This document shows, piece by piece, positions 35,708 through 44,397 of a DNA stretch of 64,000 nt. The notes beneath the pieces were generated by a model that was not told the DNA's origin, made no database searches, and saw nothing but the letters and a program-made list of their open reading frames with translations. Source of the stretch: RGIG8306 sp964566025 (GTDB lineage Bacteria; Bacillota; Clostridia; Lachnospirales; Lachnospiraceae); contig CAZMHF010000003.1 of NCBI GenBank assembly GCA_964566025.1, forward strand, positions 1 through 64,000, written 5' to 3'. A program made the translations under genes and the position numbers. Position 1 is the first letter of the stretch; every line of letters begins with the position of its first letter.

Positions 35708-37294
35708 TTATTTTACTTGCATGATTTCTTTTAGTTTATAAAAGATCTCTGTATTGTCATAAAAACCGTTAAAGGTTTCACTTCCTTTTCCTATCGCATA
35801 AACTGGTACACTTGCTGCCGTATGAGAATACGTGCCAAATTTGATACCTGCTTTTGCGCTTAATACATTTAATACGGCTGCTGCTAATGGCGCATTGTTC
35901 CCGTAGAAAATGTCTTTCTTTTGTGTATACTGCGACGAATCGATTTTTGACATTGAATCCTGATAGCCTTCATAAATGGTCTCGATTTCTGCTTGTGTCA
36001 ATACCATTCTTGCATTTTTCGCCTCACCAGCCCTTTCTGGTTTTACAAGACCAAAGAGAGGCTGAAGCTCTGTTAAAACGTCTTGAAATGAAACATTATT
36101 TCGTATGTAATTGGCAACATGATGTCCAGCATATTCACGATAAGACACTGTCTGATATTGTAGCACTTCAAGATATAAGTTGTATTCCGTTTGCGTAGCA
36201 CCGAGCGACAAGCCACCTGTTTCATGGTCTGCTGTCACAAGAATCAATGTTTCATCTGGATGCTGATTATAAAATGCAATGGCTTGATCAATGGCTTCTG
36301 CAAATTCTAGCATTTCATAGATCATTGTTGCGCCGTCATTTGCATGAAGTGTCCAATCAATTTTTCCACCCTCACACATCATGAAAAAGCCCTCACCGCC
36401 TGATAGAAAATCGATACCATGCGAAACGTATTGTGCTAGTGTCCATGTGTTTGGTACATTATCAATTACAAACGGAAATGCATCTGATCGATCCCTTGCT
36501 TCACTAATAATAATGGTTTTTTGCCCTGTATTTTGAAGTGTGTCGAGTACGCTCTGTTTTTCAATTACGCGATAACCTGCAATTCTGGCTTCGTTTATTA
36601 GGTGCGTTTTATTTCCAAATTCTCCTGTCGGTTGCAAAAAAGCACCGCCAGCAAAATAATCAAAATCACTCGCCACCATATCCATGCCTATATCATAGAA
36701 ATTTGTTCGTGAATCTTGATGAGCATAAAAATCGGCTGGTGTTGCGTGGTTTAAGTTGCACGTGGAAAGAATACCGATTTTATATTTTAGTTGCTTTTTG
36801 ATTTTTTCCGCAATCGTCTCTGTCTCTGTCACAAGATCTGGCTCTAGATTGATTGAATTACTGTTTGTCTTAACGCCTGATGCCAATGCACTTCCTGCCG
36901 ATGCAGAATCTGGTATATAGCTTTGATAATCAAATGTTGATATAATTCCTGTTGCGGGAAATGATTGAAAACCAAAACCTTTATTGCTTATTGAGTTATG
37001 TCCATTTACTGCATCATTATAATAAGATGCTAATTGAACTTGTGAAAAGCCCATACCATCACCAATAAAGAAAAACACATACTTAGGAATCGACGTGTTA
37101 TCCGTTTCATCTTCATTTGGATTTTTTGTTTCGTTTCCCCATTGATCTTTTGTTGGTTTTTCATTTGATAGATTAGTCATATCTTCGCTTATTGACACAT
37201 TTGTTGTTTTTACGTCGCTAAGTGCTGAACAAGCGCTCATCGAAAAAATAAGCAAAAATGCAATTATCAACAATAGGTGTTTTCTTCTATACAT
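35708..37294 (-). CDS. alkaline phosphatase lipoprotein
   Basis: A 528-aa surface lipoprotein (signal, then FSMSACS) of the alkaline phosphatase superfamily. The metal site FFIGDGMGFSQVQLA, the nucleophile Ser near residue 131 in IPDSASAGSALASG, and LVTADHETGGLSLG (about 356) are all conserved, so it should be active. It hydrolyses phosphomonoesters outside the cell. It is the first gene of the operon that continues into GH31, GH3, esterase and two GH5 genes, with a 25-base gap to GH31, which is an unusual place for a phosphatase. Confidence 0.9.
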   Translation of the reverse strand: MYRRKHLLLIIAFLLIFSMSACSALSDVKTTNVSISEDMTNLSNEKPTKDQWGNETKNPNEDETDNTSIPKYVFFFIGDGMGFSQVQLASYYNDAVNGHNSISNKGFGFQSFPATGIISTFDYQSYIPDSASAGSALASGVKTNSNSINLEPDLVTETETIAEKIKKQLKYKIGILSTCNLNHATPADFYAHQDSRTNFYDIGMDMVASDFDYFAGGAFLQPTGEFGNKTHLINEARIAGYRVIEKQSVLDTLQNTGQKTIIISEARDRSDAFPFVIDNVPNTWTLAQYVSHGIDFLSGGEGFFMMCEGGKIDWTLHANDGATMIYEMLEFAEAIDQAIAFYNQHPDETLILVTADHETGGLSLGATQTEYNLYLEVLQYQTVSYREYAGHHVANYIRNNVSFQDVLTELQPLFGLVKPERAGEAKNARMVLTQAEIETIYEGYQDSMSKIDSSQYTQKKDIFYGNNAPLAAAVLNVLSAKAGIKFGTYSHTAASVPVYAIGKGSETFNGFYDNTEIFYKLKEIMQVK

Positions 37295-37335
37295 CGATAT
37301 ACTCCATCCTTAATCTTCTAGAGATTCTATCTGCA

Positions 37336-37364
37336 AGTATAACATTGTTGCATCCTAAAATCAA
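37336..37364 (-). promoter_or_regulatory. promoter of the phosphatase/glycosidase operon
   Basis: Minus-strand TTGATT (37359-37364), 17-base spacer, TATACT (37336-37341). The plus-strand block TGCAAGTATAAC (37332-37343) around the -10 is repeated exactly upstream of the GH26-like gene at 52567-52578. Confidence 0.72.
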
Positions 37365-37397
37365 TGTGTTTTCTTAATCCTGTAGTTGTCTTGACAC

Positions 37398-37426
37398 TTG
37401 CTTTTCCTTTGCAAATCAATTATAAT
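37398..37426 (+). promoter_or_regulatory. promoter of araC-type regulator and glf
   Basis: TTGCTT (37398-37403), 17-base spacer, TATAAT (37421-37426), 30 bases before the regulator ATG. Confidence 0.7.
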
Positions 37427-37456
37427 TTTAATAACCTATTTGACAGGAGCAACCCC

Positions 37457-38296
37457 ATGAAACCTATTTCGACTTCCAATTTTTCAAACCGAATTATTGC
37501 CACTCCAAGCCCTATTGCAAAATCTTCTTTTTTTTATTTGCAGGAGGCTGGTTATTTAAAAAATCTTGCCGCAAACAACGGCAAGCGCCAAACACTTGAT
37601 TCGTATTTACTAATCTACGTATTGGCTGGAGAAGGCAACATTGCAACCGAAGAAAAATCATATGCATTAAAAGAAAAGCAATGCACATTAATCAATTGCA
37701 ACCAGCCCTATTCACATGCGACAGCTGATAAGAATCCATGGGAGATTCTCTGGATTCATTTTAATGGGGCTACTTCACATAATTATTTTGAAATTTTCAA
37801 CACACTAAGCTCTCCTGCCATTACCGTCGAATCCATTCGTTTCGAGGAAATGCTTCGTGCAATCATTGATATCCACGAGCGCGCCATTCCTGGTTTCGAG
37901 ATAAAAACTTCCGAGTACATTGTATCCTTGTTGACAGAATGCATTTTAGCATCACCAAGCTACTTTATCTCAAAGGAAAACCGAATGTACGAGATTCGCG
38001 CTTACTTAGATGAGCATTACCTAGAAAAAATTTCTCTCGATGACTTAGCAGAGCGTTTTCAGCTTACAAAATTCTATATTAGCCGCCAATTTCACAAAAC
38101 CTTCTCGCTTCCTCTTTTTTCTTATATCATCGAAAAGAAGATTCATCATTCGAAGCAATTATTGCGATTTTCCAATATGAATGTCAAAGACATCGCTATC
38201 GCGGTGGGTATTGATGACCCCAATTACTTCAATAAGCTTTTTAACCGAATCGAAGGCATTTCACCTACCGCTTATAAAGCAAATTGGAAATCGTAA
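37457..38296 (+). CDS. AraC-family transcriptional regulator
   Basis: A 279-aa regulator with an N-terminal cupin-like sensing domain (residues 25-130; LLIYVLAGEGNIATEEKSY, WEILWIHFNG) and a C-terminal double helix-turn-helix (about 180-279; ISLDDLAERFQLTKFYISRQF, VKDIAIAVGIDDPNYFNKLF). It is divergent from the glycosidase operon and so is the likely activator of that operon in response to a sugar. The frame is open from 37364, but ATG 37457 has CAGGAG and gives a normal N-terminus. Confidence 0.9.
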   Translation: MKPISTSNFSNRIIATPSPIAKSSFFYLQEAGYLKNLAANNGKRQTLDSYLLIYVLAGEGNIATEEKSYALKEKQCTLINCNQPYSHATADKNPWEILWIHFNGATSHNYFEIFNTLSSPAITVESIRFEEMLRAIIDIHERAIPGFEIKTSEYIVSLLTECILASPSYFISKENRMYEIRAYLDEHYLEKISLDDLAERFQLTKFYISRQFHKTFSLPLFSYIIEKKIHHSKQLLRFSNMNVKDIAIAVGIDDPNYFNKLFNRIEGISPTAYKANWKS

Positions 38297-38338
38297 CCCT
38301 AGCAAGTGTTTATTGCACTTGATTTTGAAAGGAGTACT

Positions 38339-39466
38339 ATGGATTACAAATATGACTATTTAATTGTAGGTTCTGGCCTATTTGGCTCGATTTTTGCCTA
38401 TGAGGCCTCACGAAGAGGTTGCCGTTGTCTTGTTATAGACAAACGCTCTCATATAGGTGGAAATATTTATACAGAAGAAATCGAGGGCATACAAGTTCAC
38501 AAATATGGTCCTCATATTTTTCATACAGACGACAACGATATTTGGAACTATATCAATCAATTTGCCACATTTAATCGGTTCACAAATTCACCGATTGCAC
38601 GTTATAAAGACGAAACCTACAATTTGCCGTTCAATATGAACACGTTTAATAAACTTTGGGGCGTTACCACACCCGATGAAGCTAAAGAAGCCATCAACAA
38701 GCAGATTCAAGAAGCAAATATTACGCAAATCACCAACCTAGAAGAGCAAGCAATCAGTCTAGTTGGTCGTGATATTTACGAGAAGCTTGTAAAAGGCTAT
38801 ACCGAAAAACAATGGGGCCAAAAAACCACCGAGCTTCCTAGCTTTATTATTAAGCGTCTTCCTGTACGTTTTACTTACGACAACAATTACTTCAATAGTC
38901 GTTATCAAGGTATCCCAGACGGTGGATACACGCAAATCATTGAGAAGATGTTAGAAAATTGCGACATTCTTTTAAATGCTGATTTTCATTCTGATCGCGA
39001 AAAATTTCGTTCAATGGCAAAAAAAATTGTCTACACAGGTATGATTGATGAATATTTTGATTATTGCTTAGGCGAACTTTCCTATCGTTCTTTGCGTTTT
39101 GATACCGAGATTATTGACAAGGAAAATGTACAAGGAAATGCTGTTGTCAATTACTGCGAATACGATATTCCTTATACGCGCATTATCGAGCATAAGCATT
39201 TTGAATTTGGCAAACAACCAAAAAGTGTTGTAACAAAAGAGTACCCTTCTACTTGGCAACGCGGCGATGAACCCTACTATCCAATCAATAATGATATAAA
39301 CAATGCACTTTATCAACAGTACAAAGAGCTTGCCGATAAGGAATCGGATATTCTCTTTGGCGGGCGACTAGGCGAATATCGCTACTATGATATGAACCAT
39401 GTTATTGAGGTCGCTTTACATGCTGTCAAAAAAGAATTTGGTTTATTAGATCACGAAAATCGCTGA
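38339..39466 (+). CDS. glf: UDP-galactopyranose mutase
   Basis: A 375-aa flavoenzyme that converts UDP-galactopyranose to UDP-galactofuranose, the precursor for galactofuranose in surface glycans. The FAD Rossmann fold is visible at YDYLIVGSGLFGSIFAYEA, then SHIGGNIYTE and HKYGPHIFHT, and LFGGRLGEYRYYDM near the end. ATG 38339 follows AAAGGAG. It lies 42 bases after the AraC gene. Galactofuranose use is consistent with the sugar transferase that converges on it. Confidence 0.95.
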   Translation: MDYKYDYLIVGSGLFGSIFAYEASRRGCRCLVIDKRSHIGGNIYTEEIEGIQVHKYGPHIFHTDDNDIWNYINQFATFNRFTNSPIARYKDETYNLPFNMNTFNKLWGVTTPDEAKEAINKQIQEANITQITNLEEQAISLVGRDIYEKLVKGYTEKQWGQKTTELPSFIIKRLPVRFTYDNNYFNSRYQGIPDGGYTQIIEKMLENCDILLNADFHSDREKFRSMAKKIVYTGMIDEYFDYCLGELSYRSLRFDTEIIDKENVQGNAVVNYCEYDIPYTRIIEHKHFEFGKQPKSVVTKEYPSTWQRGDEPYYPINNDINNALYQQYKELADKESDILFGGRLGEYRYYDMNHVIEVALHAVKKEFGLLDHENR

Positions 39467-39510
39467 TAACACCGCTATTATCTTTTTGTCTTCAATAATT
39501 GCTTACCTAA

Positions 39511-39541
39511 AAAATGCCCGACTTCATAGTCTAGGCATTTT
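39511..39541. terminator. bidirectional terminator between glf and the sugar transferase
   Basis: AAAATGCC (39511-39518) pairs with GGCATTTT (39534-39541), with an inner GACT/AGTC stem. A run of A on the left and T on the right fits termination in both directions. Confidence 0.82.
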
Positions 39542-39554
39542 TTGTTATTTTTTA

Positions 39555-40982
39555 TTATTCGGCACCTGTTCTTTTTAAGACTATTACAACTGTCTTAAGC
39601 AAAATATAAATATCTTTACCGATACTCCACTCATCAATGTATTTTACATCTAAGTGAACAACCTCTTCAAAGTCCTGAATATCACTTCGCCCACTGATTT
39701 GCCAAAGCCCTGTTAGCCCTGGTTTAAGAGATAGACGGCGCTTATGGTGAATCGCATATTTTTGAAACTCGTCAACGGTTGGCGGCCTCGTCCCTACCAA
39801 ACTCATATCTCCCTTTAGTATATTGAGAAATTGTGGTAGCTCATCAATACTTGTTTTTCGTATAATCTTTCCGACCTTTGTAATACGAGGGTCATCCTTC
39901 ATCTTGAACATCAGTGGATCTGCATTTTGCTGCTCAATTAGATCTTTTTTTAATTGCTCTGCATTAGGGTACATCGACCTAAATTTATAAACGTTAAAGA
40001 ATCTTCCGTTATAACCAACTCTTTTTTGTGTAAAAAAGATTTTTCCTGGTGACTCGATGAATATGGCAATTGCCACAAACGGAAAGAGAATGGTCAAAAT
40101 CAAAATACCAACCAAGGAACCAAAGATGTCCATGCAACGTTTTGCGAACAGCTTATTCCATTCAAAAAACCGATTTGAAAAAGACACAACTGCATAACCA
40201 GCAACCTCGCTAATGCGTTTTTCATACTCACTAAATTGCTCTAATGTATTAATTACAATATGAACTTCTATACCCATTTCTTCAAATTTATCGACAAATT
40301 CTCTTAATTCTATTTTGGATGAACGCGGAACATTAAAAAACACTTCATCGATGGTTTTTCGCAACACATATTCCACCATATCGTCCATATTTGCAACAAC
40401 CCGAACACCTCGAATTTCTTCTCCTTGCAGATCCTCATCCAAAATCACAAGACCGACCATCTTTTCATCCCATTTGAGATTCGTCATGCCACGTCTCGCC
40501 GTTCTATCAGCTTCTTCTTTTACTGTAACGAACAAAATTTGCTTAGCATTCATTTTATGTTTTGAATATTTTTTGAGCATTTCCTTTAATAAAAGGTGAA
40601 TCCCAAAACTCATCATCGTATTAATAATTCCTGTACACAGCAACACACCTCTCGACATCATCACATCCGATTTCGAAAAAAACAATGCCGCTGTTACACT
40701 CACTAAAAAGACCGCATTAAATTTTATAATAATAATCAACTCTTCGATTTTTTTTCGCCTCATCAATTGACTATTCTTGCTAAATAACACAAATATAAAT
40801 AGGAAACTTATCAAAACCATTGGCAAATATCCATTTGCTTTATTGATAATAAGATTCACATCTAGTCCGTCAGAATCACTTAACCCCAGCCAGACAAAGC
40901 TAGCCAAAAACAAACTTCCAATAACGGAAGCAAGATCTACTATAAATAACACCAGATCTTGCATAGGATGTTTTTGCGCCAT
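39555..40982 (-). CDS. polyprenyl-phosphate sugar phosphotransferase (exopolysaccharide initiation)
   Basis: A 475-aa membrane enzyme that places the first sugar phosphate on undecaprenyl phosphate. Four N-terminal membrane helices are followed by a CoA-binding-like domain (residues 145-265), a hydrophobic segment (about 283-305) and the catalytic bacterial sugar transferase domain (KRVGYNGRFFNVYKFRSMY, IRKTSIDELPQFLNILKGDM, SLKPGLTGLWQISGR). Overall this is the WbaP/CpsE/WcaJ architecture. The product sugar cannot be told from sequence. Ribosome binding site GGGGGAGA. It may be transcribed with the upstream genes on the same strand, 17 bases away. Confidence 0.92.
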   Translation of the reverse strand: MAQKHPMQDLVLFIVDLASVIGSLFLASFVWLGLSDSDGLDVNLIINKANGYLPMVLISFLFIFVLFSKNSQLMRRKKIEELIIIIKFNAVFLVSVTAALFFSKSDVMMSRGVLLCTGIINTMMSFGIHLLLKEMLKKYSKHKMNAKQILFVTVKEEADRTARRGMTNLKWDEKMVGLVILDEDLQGEEIRGVRVVANMDDMVEYVLRKTIDEVFFNVPRSSKIELREFVDKFEEMGIEVHIVINTLEQFSEYEKRISEVAGYAVVSFSNRFFEWNKLFAKRCMDIFGSLVGILILTILFPFVAIAIFIESPGKIFFTQKRVGYNGRFFNVYKFRSMYPNAEQLKKDLIEQQNADPLMFKMKDDPRITKVGKIIRKTSIDELPQFLNILKGDMSLVGTRPPTVDEFQKYAIHHKRRLSLKPGLTGLWQISGRSDIQDFEEVVHLDVKYIDEWSIGKDIYILLKTVVIVLKRTGAE

Positions 40983-40999
40983 AATTCTAGTCTCCCCCT

Positions 41000-42112
41000 T
41001 TAATTGAGTTCTTCTTTTGTCACAGAATACTCAATTAGCTTCTCTATCACTTTATCAGACAACAATTTATAAATAATATCGTCTTTCTCTACTACTTTTT
41101 CTAAATCTGCTAAATCATCGTACCCGTAGTTAATTGCTAGCTTTTCACCGTCTATTTTATATTCCTCATCACTAATGATGATTTTCTCTTTGTCGGCAAC
41201 CGCTTCAATCATTAACACTTCTTCGATATACATTTTGCTATAGTCCATAATCTTTTTTTCAAAGGACTCCACGTCCATATTGTAATAGTATTTTACATAT
41301 GTGTCAACACTAACATTGTTCACTTCTGCAGCTTTGTAGTAATTCGCCATTTCAGCATCGAAAAAATTCTTAATTCGGTTTACTGGTTCCTTAGTGAATG
41401 TAACCATTTCCGTTACTGCTTTTAGCACATATACTTGTTTTCTCTTTAGTACCATATCCTCTTTTACAAATTTGCGATACTCAACTTCTGTCTCATAGCG
41501 TCCACCTGTCATTTCCTTAATAAGATCGTCTGTCACCTCTCTTGCACCCGTCACTTTTTTGATGGCAACTTTAAATACGACCTTTTTGCCTGCTAATTCG
41601 CTGTTGTTTATATACGGTTCTGGAAATGTCAAATTAAGCTCTATTTTATCACCTGCCTCGTGATCAATCAAGCCCTCTTCAAATCCTGGGATGTACATAT
41701 TCCCGCCAATAGCAATACTTTGATCTGTCGCAGATCCATTTTCAAACTCTTCTCCATCAATGAGTCCTACATAATCAACGACAACAATATCGCTCTTTGC
41801 GCTTTTACGATCGGTGATTTCAACTGCTTCATAGCGGTTTAAAACCTCGGCATTCAAATTCCAAGTAACCTCGTCTTCTGATACAGCTATTTTGTCTTCC
41901 GCAATTTCTATATATTTATATTCACCAATGGTTAATACCTCTGACCATTTTTCATTTGGCAACGGTTTTTTCTCTGTTGATGTTTCTGTCTGCGTTGTCG
42001 CTTCCGTTGATGAACCCATTTCGGAATTTGCTTTATCTGACTTTTTGCATCCCGCTAGTCCTATAAGCGCAATCGCCCCAACAACTAGAAGCCTTCTATA
42101 ATGTCTCTTCAT
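41000..42112 (-). CDS. trigger-factor-like lipoprotein foldase
   Basis: A 370-aa lipoprotein (lipobox GLAGC, Cys near residue 20) with a Thr/Glu-rich linker. The central FKBP-type peptidyl-prolyl isomerase domain (about residues 95-185) has VVVDYVGLIDGEEFENG and IPGFEEGLIDHEAGD. A helical C-terminal region like the trigger factor chaperone arms follows. The ribosome-binding N-terminal domain of cytosolic trigger factor is absent, so it would work outside the membrane on secreted proteins. ATG 42112 is preferred to the TTG at 42121, because GAAGGA is well placed. A paralog lies at 49918-50946. It follows parC by 26 bases. Confidence 0.85.
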   Translation of the reverse strand: MKRHYRRLLVVGAIALIGLAGCKKSDKANSEMGSSTEATTQTETSTEKKPLPNEKWSEVLTIGEYKYIEIAEDKIAVSEDEVTWNLNAEVLNRYEAVEITDRKSAKSDIVVVDYVGLIDGEEFENGSATDQSIAIGGNMYIPGFEEGLIDHEAGDKIELNLTFPEPYINNSELAGKKVVFKVAIKKVTGAREVTDDLIKEMTGGRYETEVEYRKFVKEDMVLKRKQVYVLKAVTEMVTFTKEPVNRIKNFFDAEMANYYKAAEVNNVSVDTYVKYYYNMDVESFEKKIMDYSKMYIEEVLMIEAVADKEKIIISDEEYKIDGEKLAINYGYDDLADLEKVVEKDDIIYKLLSDKVIEKLIEYSVTKEELN

Positions 42113-42138
42113 ATAATACAATCCTTCACTCTCTATGC

Positions 42139-44373
42139 TTAAAATTTTGCAGGAGCACCTTCTCTTTTTCGAGGTTTTACTTCTGTCAAATCCAAGCTAT
42201 AGCCATCCACATCAACGAATACATATTCGTGTGGGTTTGCGTAATAAACAGCTTTCACTAGCTGTCCTGTCTTTAGCTTAATCCCTTTTACGCCGATTGA
42301 CATTTTCTTTTGTAATGGTAAATCACTCACCAAATAACGCGTATAGGTTCTACTATCCGAAATCACAATGATATGTTTCTTTTCTTCCAACTCAACACTC
42401 ACAACATAATCGTCTTTTGCAAGCTTTGTCGAGGCAACGCTCTTTTTCACAACATCAAATTCTGTTGCAGGCACACGTTTTGCTAATCCAGAAGCCGTAA
42501 CAAAAACAAATGTTTTTTTCTCCAACTCGCTCATATCACATATACTGACGATATCATCTATACTACTATCGTAATTACACACATTGTCAAGCGGTATACC
42601 CTTGTCCTTTGGCTTACACAATGGTAAATCAAGCAGCTTCACCTGATGCAACAATCCATTTTTCGTAAACACACCAATTCGTGAAGTATTCATACAACGA
42701 AAAACGGTTTTATTGTCTAATAAAATTGCTTCTTCATTTTTTTGATACACTGCTTCATCCATTGTTTTTACATAACCAAATCGGTTCATCGCAAAGACAA
42801 TTTGTACCTCTTTGATTGGCGCTGCTTCAAAAACAGCTTCCTCTACATCCTTAATTTTTGTCCGACGGTTAAGTGCATACTTCTTCGCTATATCATCTAA
42901 ATCCGCCTTGATTGTCGAAAGCATTGTCTTTTTGTTATTAAGAATTTTTTCGTATTTTGTAATTTTAGAAACGGTGTCTTTATAGGCTGCTTGTAGCGAT
43001 AAAATTTCCAATCCAATTAGTCGCCCAAGATTCAACTCTAGAATAGCACTTGCTTGTCTATCTGTAAAGTGTAGTTTGCTCGCTTGCGATTTTCCTGTTT
43101 TCGATTTGAAATTAATGCCCTCTGTTGTACCTTTTGTTAAGCATGCTTTTGCCATCTTAATATCGCGACTTCCACGAATGACTTCAATAATCAAATCAAT
43201 CACATCAATTGCCGTAATTAATCCTTCTTGAATTTCCTTTTTATCCACCTCTTTTGCTAATAAGTTCGTGTACTTTCGCGTATTTAATTCCACTTGAAAG
43301 GCAATGCTTTCGCGTAAAACGCTTTTTAGGCCAAGCACCTCTGGTTTTCCATCTACAATGCAAAGCATATTGACACCAAATGTGTCTTCTAGCTTTGTTT
43401 TTTTATAAAGGCCCTGCAAAATCTTTTCACCATCTGCACCTTTTTTAAGCTCAAGCACAATTTTGATTCCCTCTTTTGAGGATTGGTTTGAGATATCAAG
43501 AATATCTGGCATTTGCTTGCTTTCTACAAGTCTCGCCACTTCACTTAAGAATTTTCCGATATTAGCACCAATCATCGTGTATGGTATTTCTGTAATAACG
43601 ATTTTGTCTTTGTCGATTTTGCGTTTTCCTTTTTCAACAACAGCTTTTCCGCGGATTTTAATTTTGCCTTTTCCGCTTTCGTATATATCAATCAAATCTG
43701 ATTTATTTGTCACAATGCCGCCCGTTGGAAAATCAGGCCCCTTAACAAAATCCATCAATTCCAAGGTTGATGCCGCAGGGTGATCAATCAAATGCTTCAT
43801 TGCGTTTAGTACTTCTGCCAAATTGTGCGGTGGTGTTGATGTTGTCATACCAACAGCAATTCCCTCCGAGCCATTCACTAGAAAATTCGGAATACGAACT
43901 GGCAAAACGGCTGGTTCTTTTTCTGTTTCATCAAAGTTCGGAACAAAATCCACTACGTCCTTGTCTAAGTCGGCAAGATATACTTCTTGCGTAAATTTAC
44001 GCAATTTTGCTTCCGTATAGCGCATCGCCGCAGCGCCATCACCTTCAATTGAGCCAAAGTTTCCATGCCCATCCACTAATGCCATACCTTTTTTAAAGTC
44101 CTGCGATAAGACTACTAGTGCATCATAAATCGAGCTATCGCCATGAGGATGATATTTACCCATTGCATCACCGACGATACGCGCTGATTTTCGATGAGGA
44201 CCATCTGCATTTAGTTTTAGCTCATTCATTGCATACAATACTCTTCTTTGAACAGGCTTTAATCCATCTCTTACATCTGGTACTGCTCGCGATGTGATAA
44301 CCGACATCGAATAATTAATATACGATTGTTGCATAATATCAGAAAATTCTGTTGCTATAATATTTTCAGGCAT
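42139..44373 (-). CDS. parC: DNA topoisomerase IV subunit A
   Basis: A 744-aa type IIA topoisomerase subunit that cuts and rejoins DNA. The catalytic Tyr119 is in GAAAMRYTEAKL. The quinolone region YHPHGDSSIYDAL keeps Ser80 and Asp84, the sensitive state. No GyrA box (QRRGGKG type) is visible in the C-terminal domain, which argues for ParC rather than GyrA. It is encoded directly after parE, with 24 bases between them. The pair decatenates chromosomes. Confidence 0.9.
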   Translation of the reverse strand: MPENIIATEFSDIMQQSYINYSMSVITSRAVPDVRDGLKPVQRRVLYAMNELKLNADGPHRKSARIVGDAMGKYHPHGDSSIYDALVVLSQDFKKGMALVDGHGNFGSIEGDGAAAMRYTEAKLRKFTQEVYLADLDKDVVDFVPNFDETEKEPAVLPVRIPNFLVNGSEGIAVGMTTSTPPHNLAEVLNAMKHLIDHPAASTLELMDFVKGPDFPTGGIVTNKSDLIDIYESGKGKIKIRGKAVVEKGKRKIDKDKIVITEIPYTMIGANIGKFLSEVARLVESKQMPDILDISNQSSKEGIKIVLELKKGADGEKILQGLYKKTKLEDTFGVNMLCIVDGKPEVLGLKSVLRESIAFQVELNTRKYTNLLAKEVDKKEIQEGLITAIDVIDLIIEVIRGSRDIKMAKACLTKGTTEGINFKSKTGKSQASKLHFTDRQASAILELNLGRLIGLEILSLQAAYKDTVSKITKYEKILNNKKTMLSTIKADLDDIAKKYALNRRTKIKDVEEAVFEAAPIKEVQIVFAMNRFGYVKTMDEAVYQKNEEAILLDNKTVFRCMNTSRIGVFTKNGLLHQVKLLDLPLCKPKDKGIPLDNVCNYDSSIDDIVSICDMSELEKKTFVFVTASGLAKRVPATEFDVVKKSVASTKLAKDDYVVSVELEEKKHIIVISDSRTYTRYLVSDLPLQKKMSIGVKGIKLKTGQLVKAVYYANPHEYVFVDVDGYSLDLTEVKPRKREGAPAKF

Positions 44374-44397
44374 AGATTATCTCCGAATTCTTTTTTG

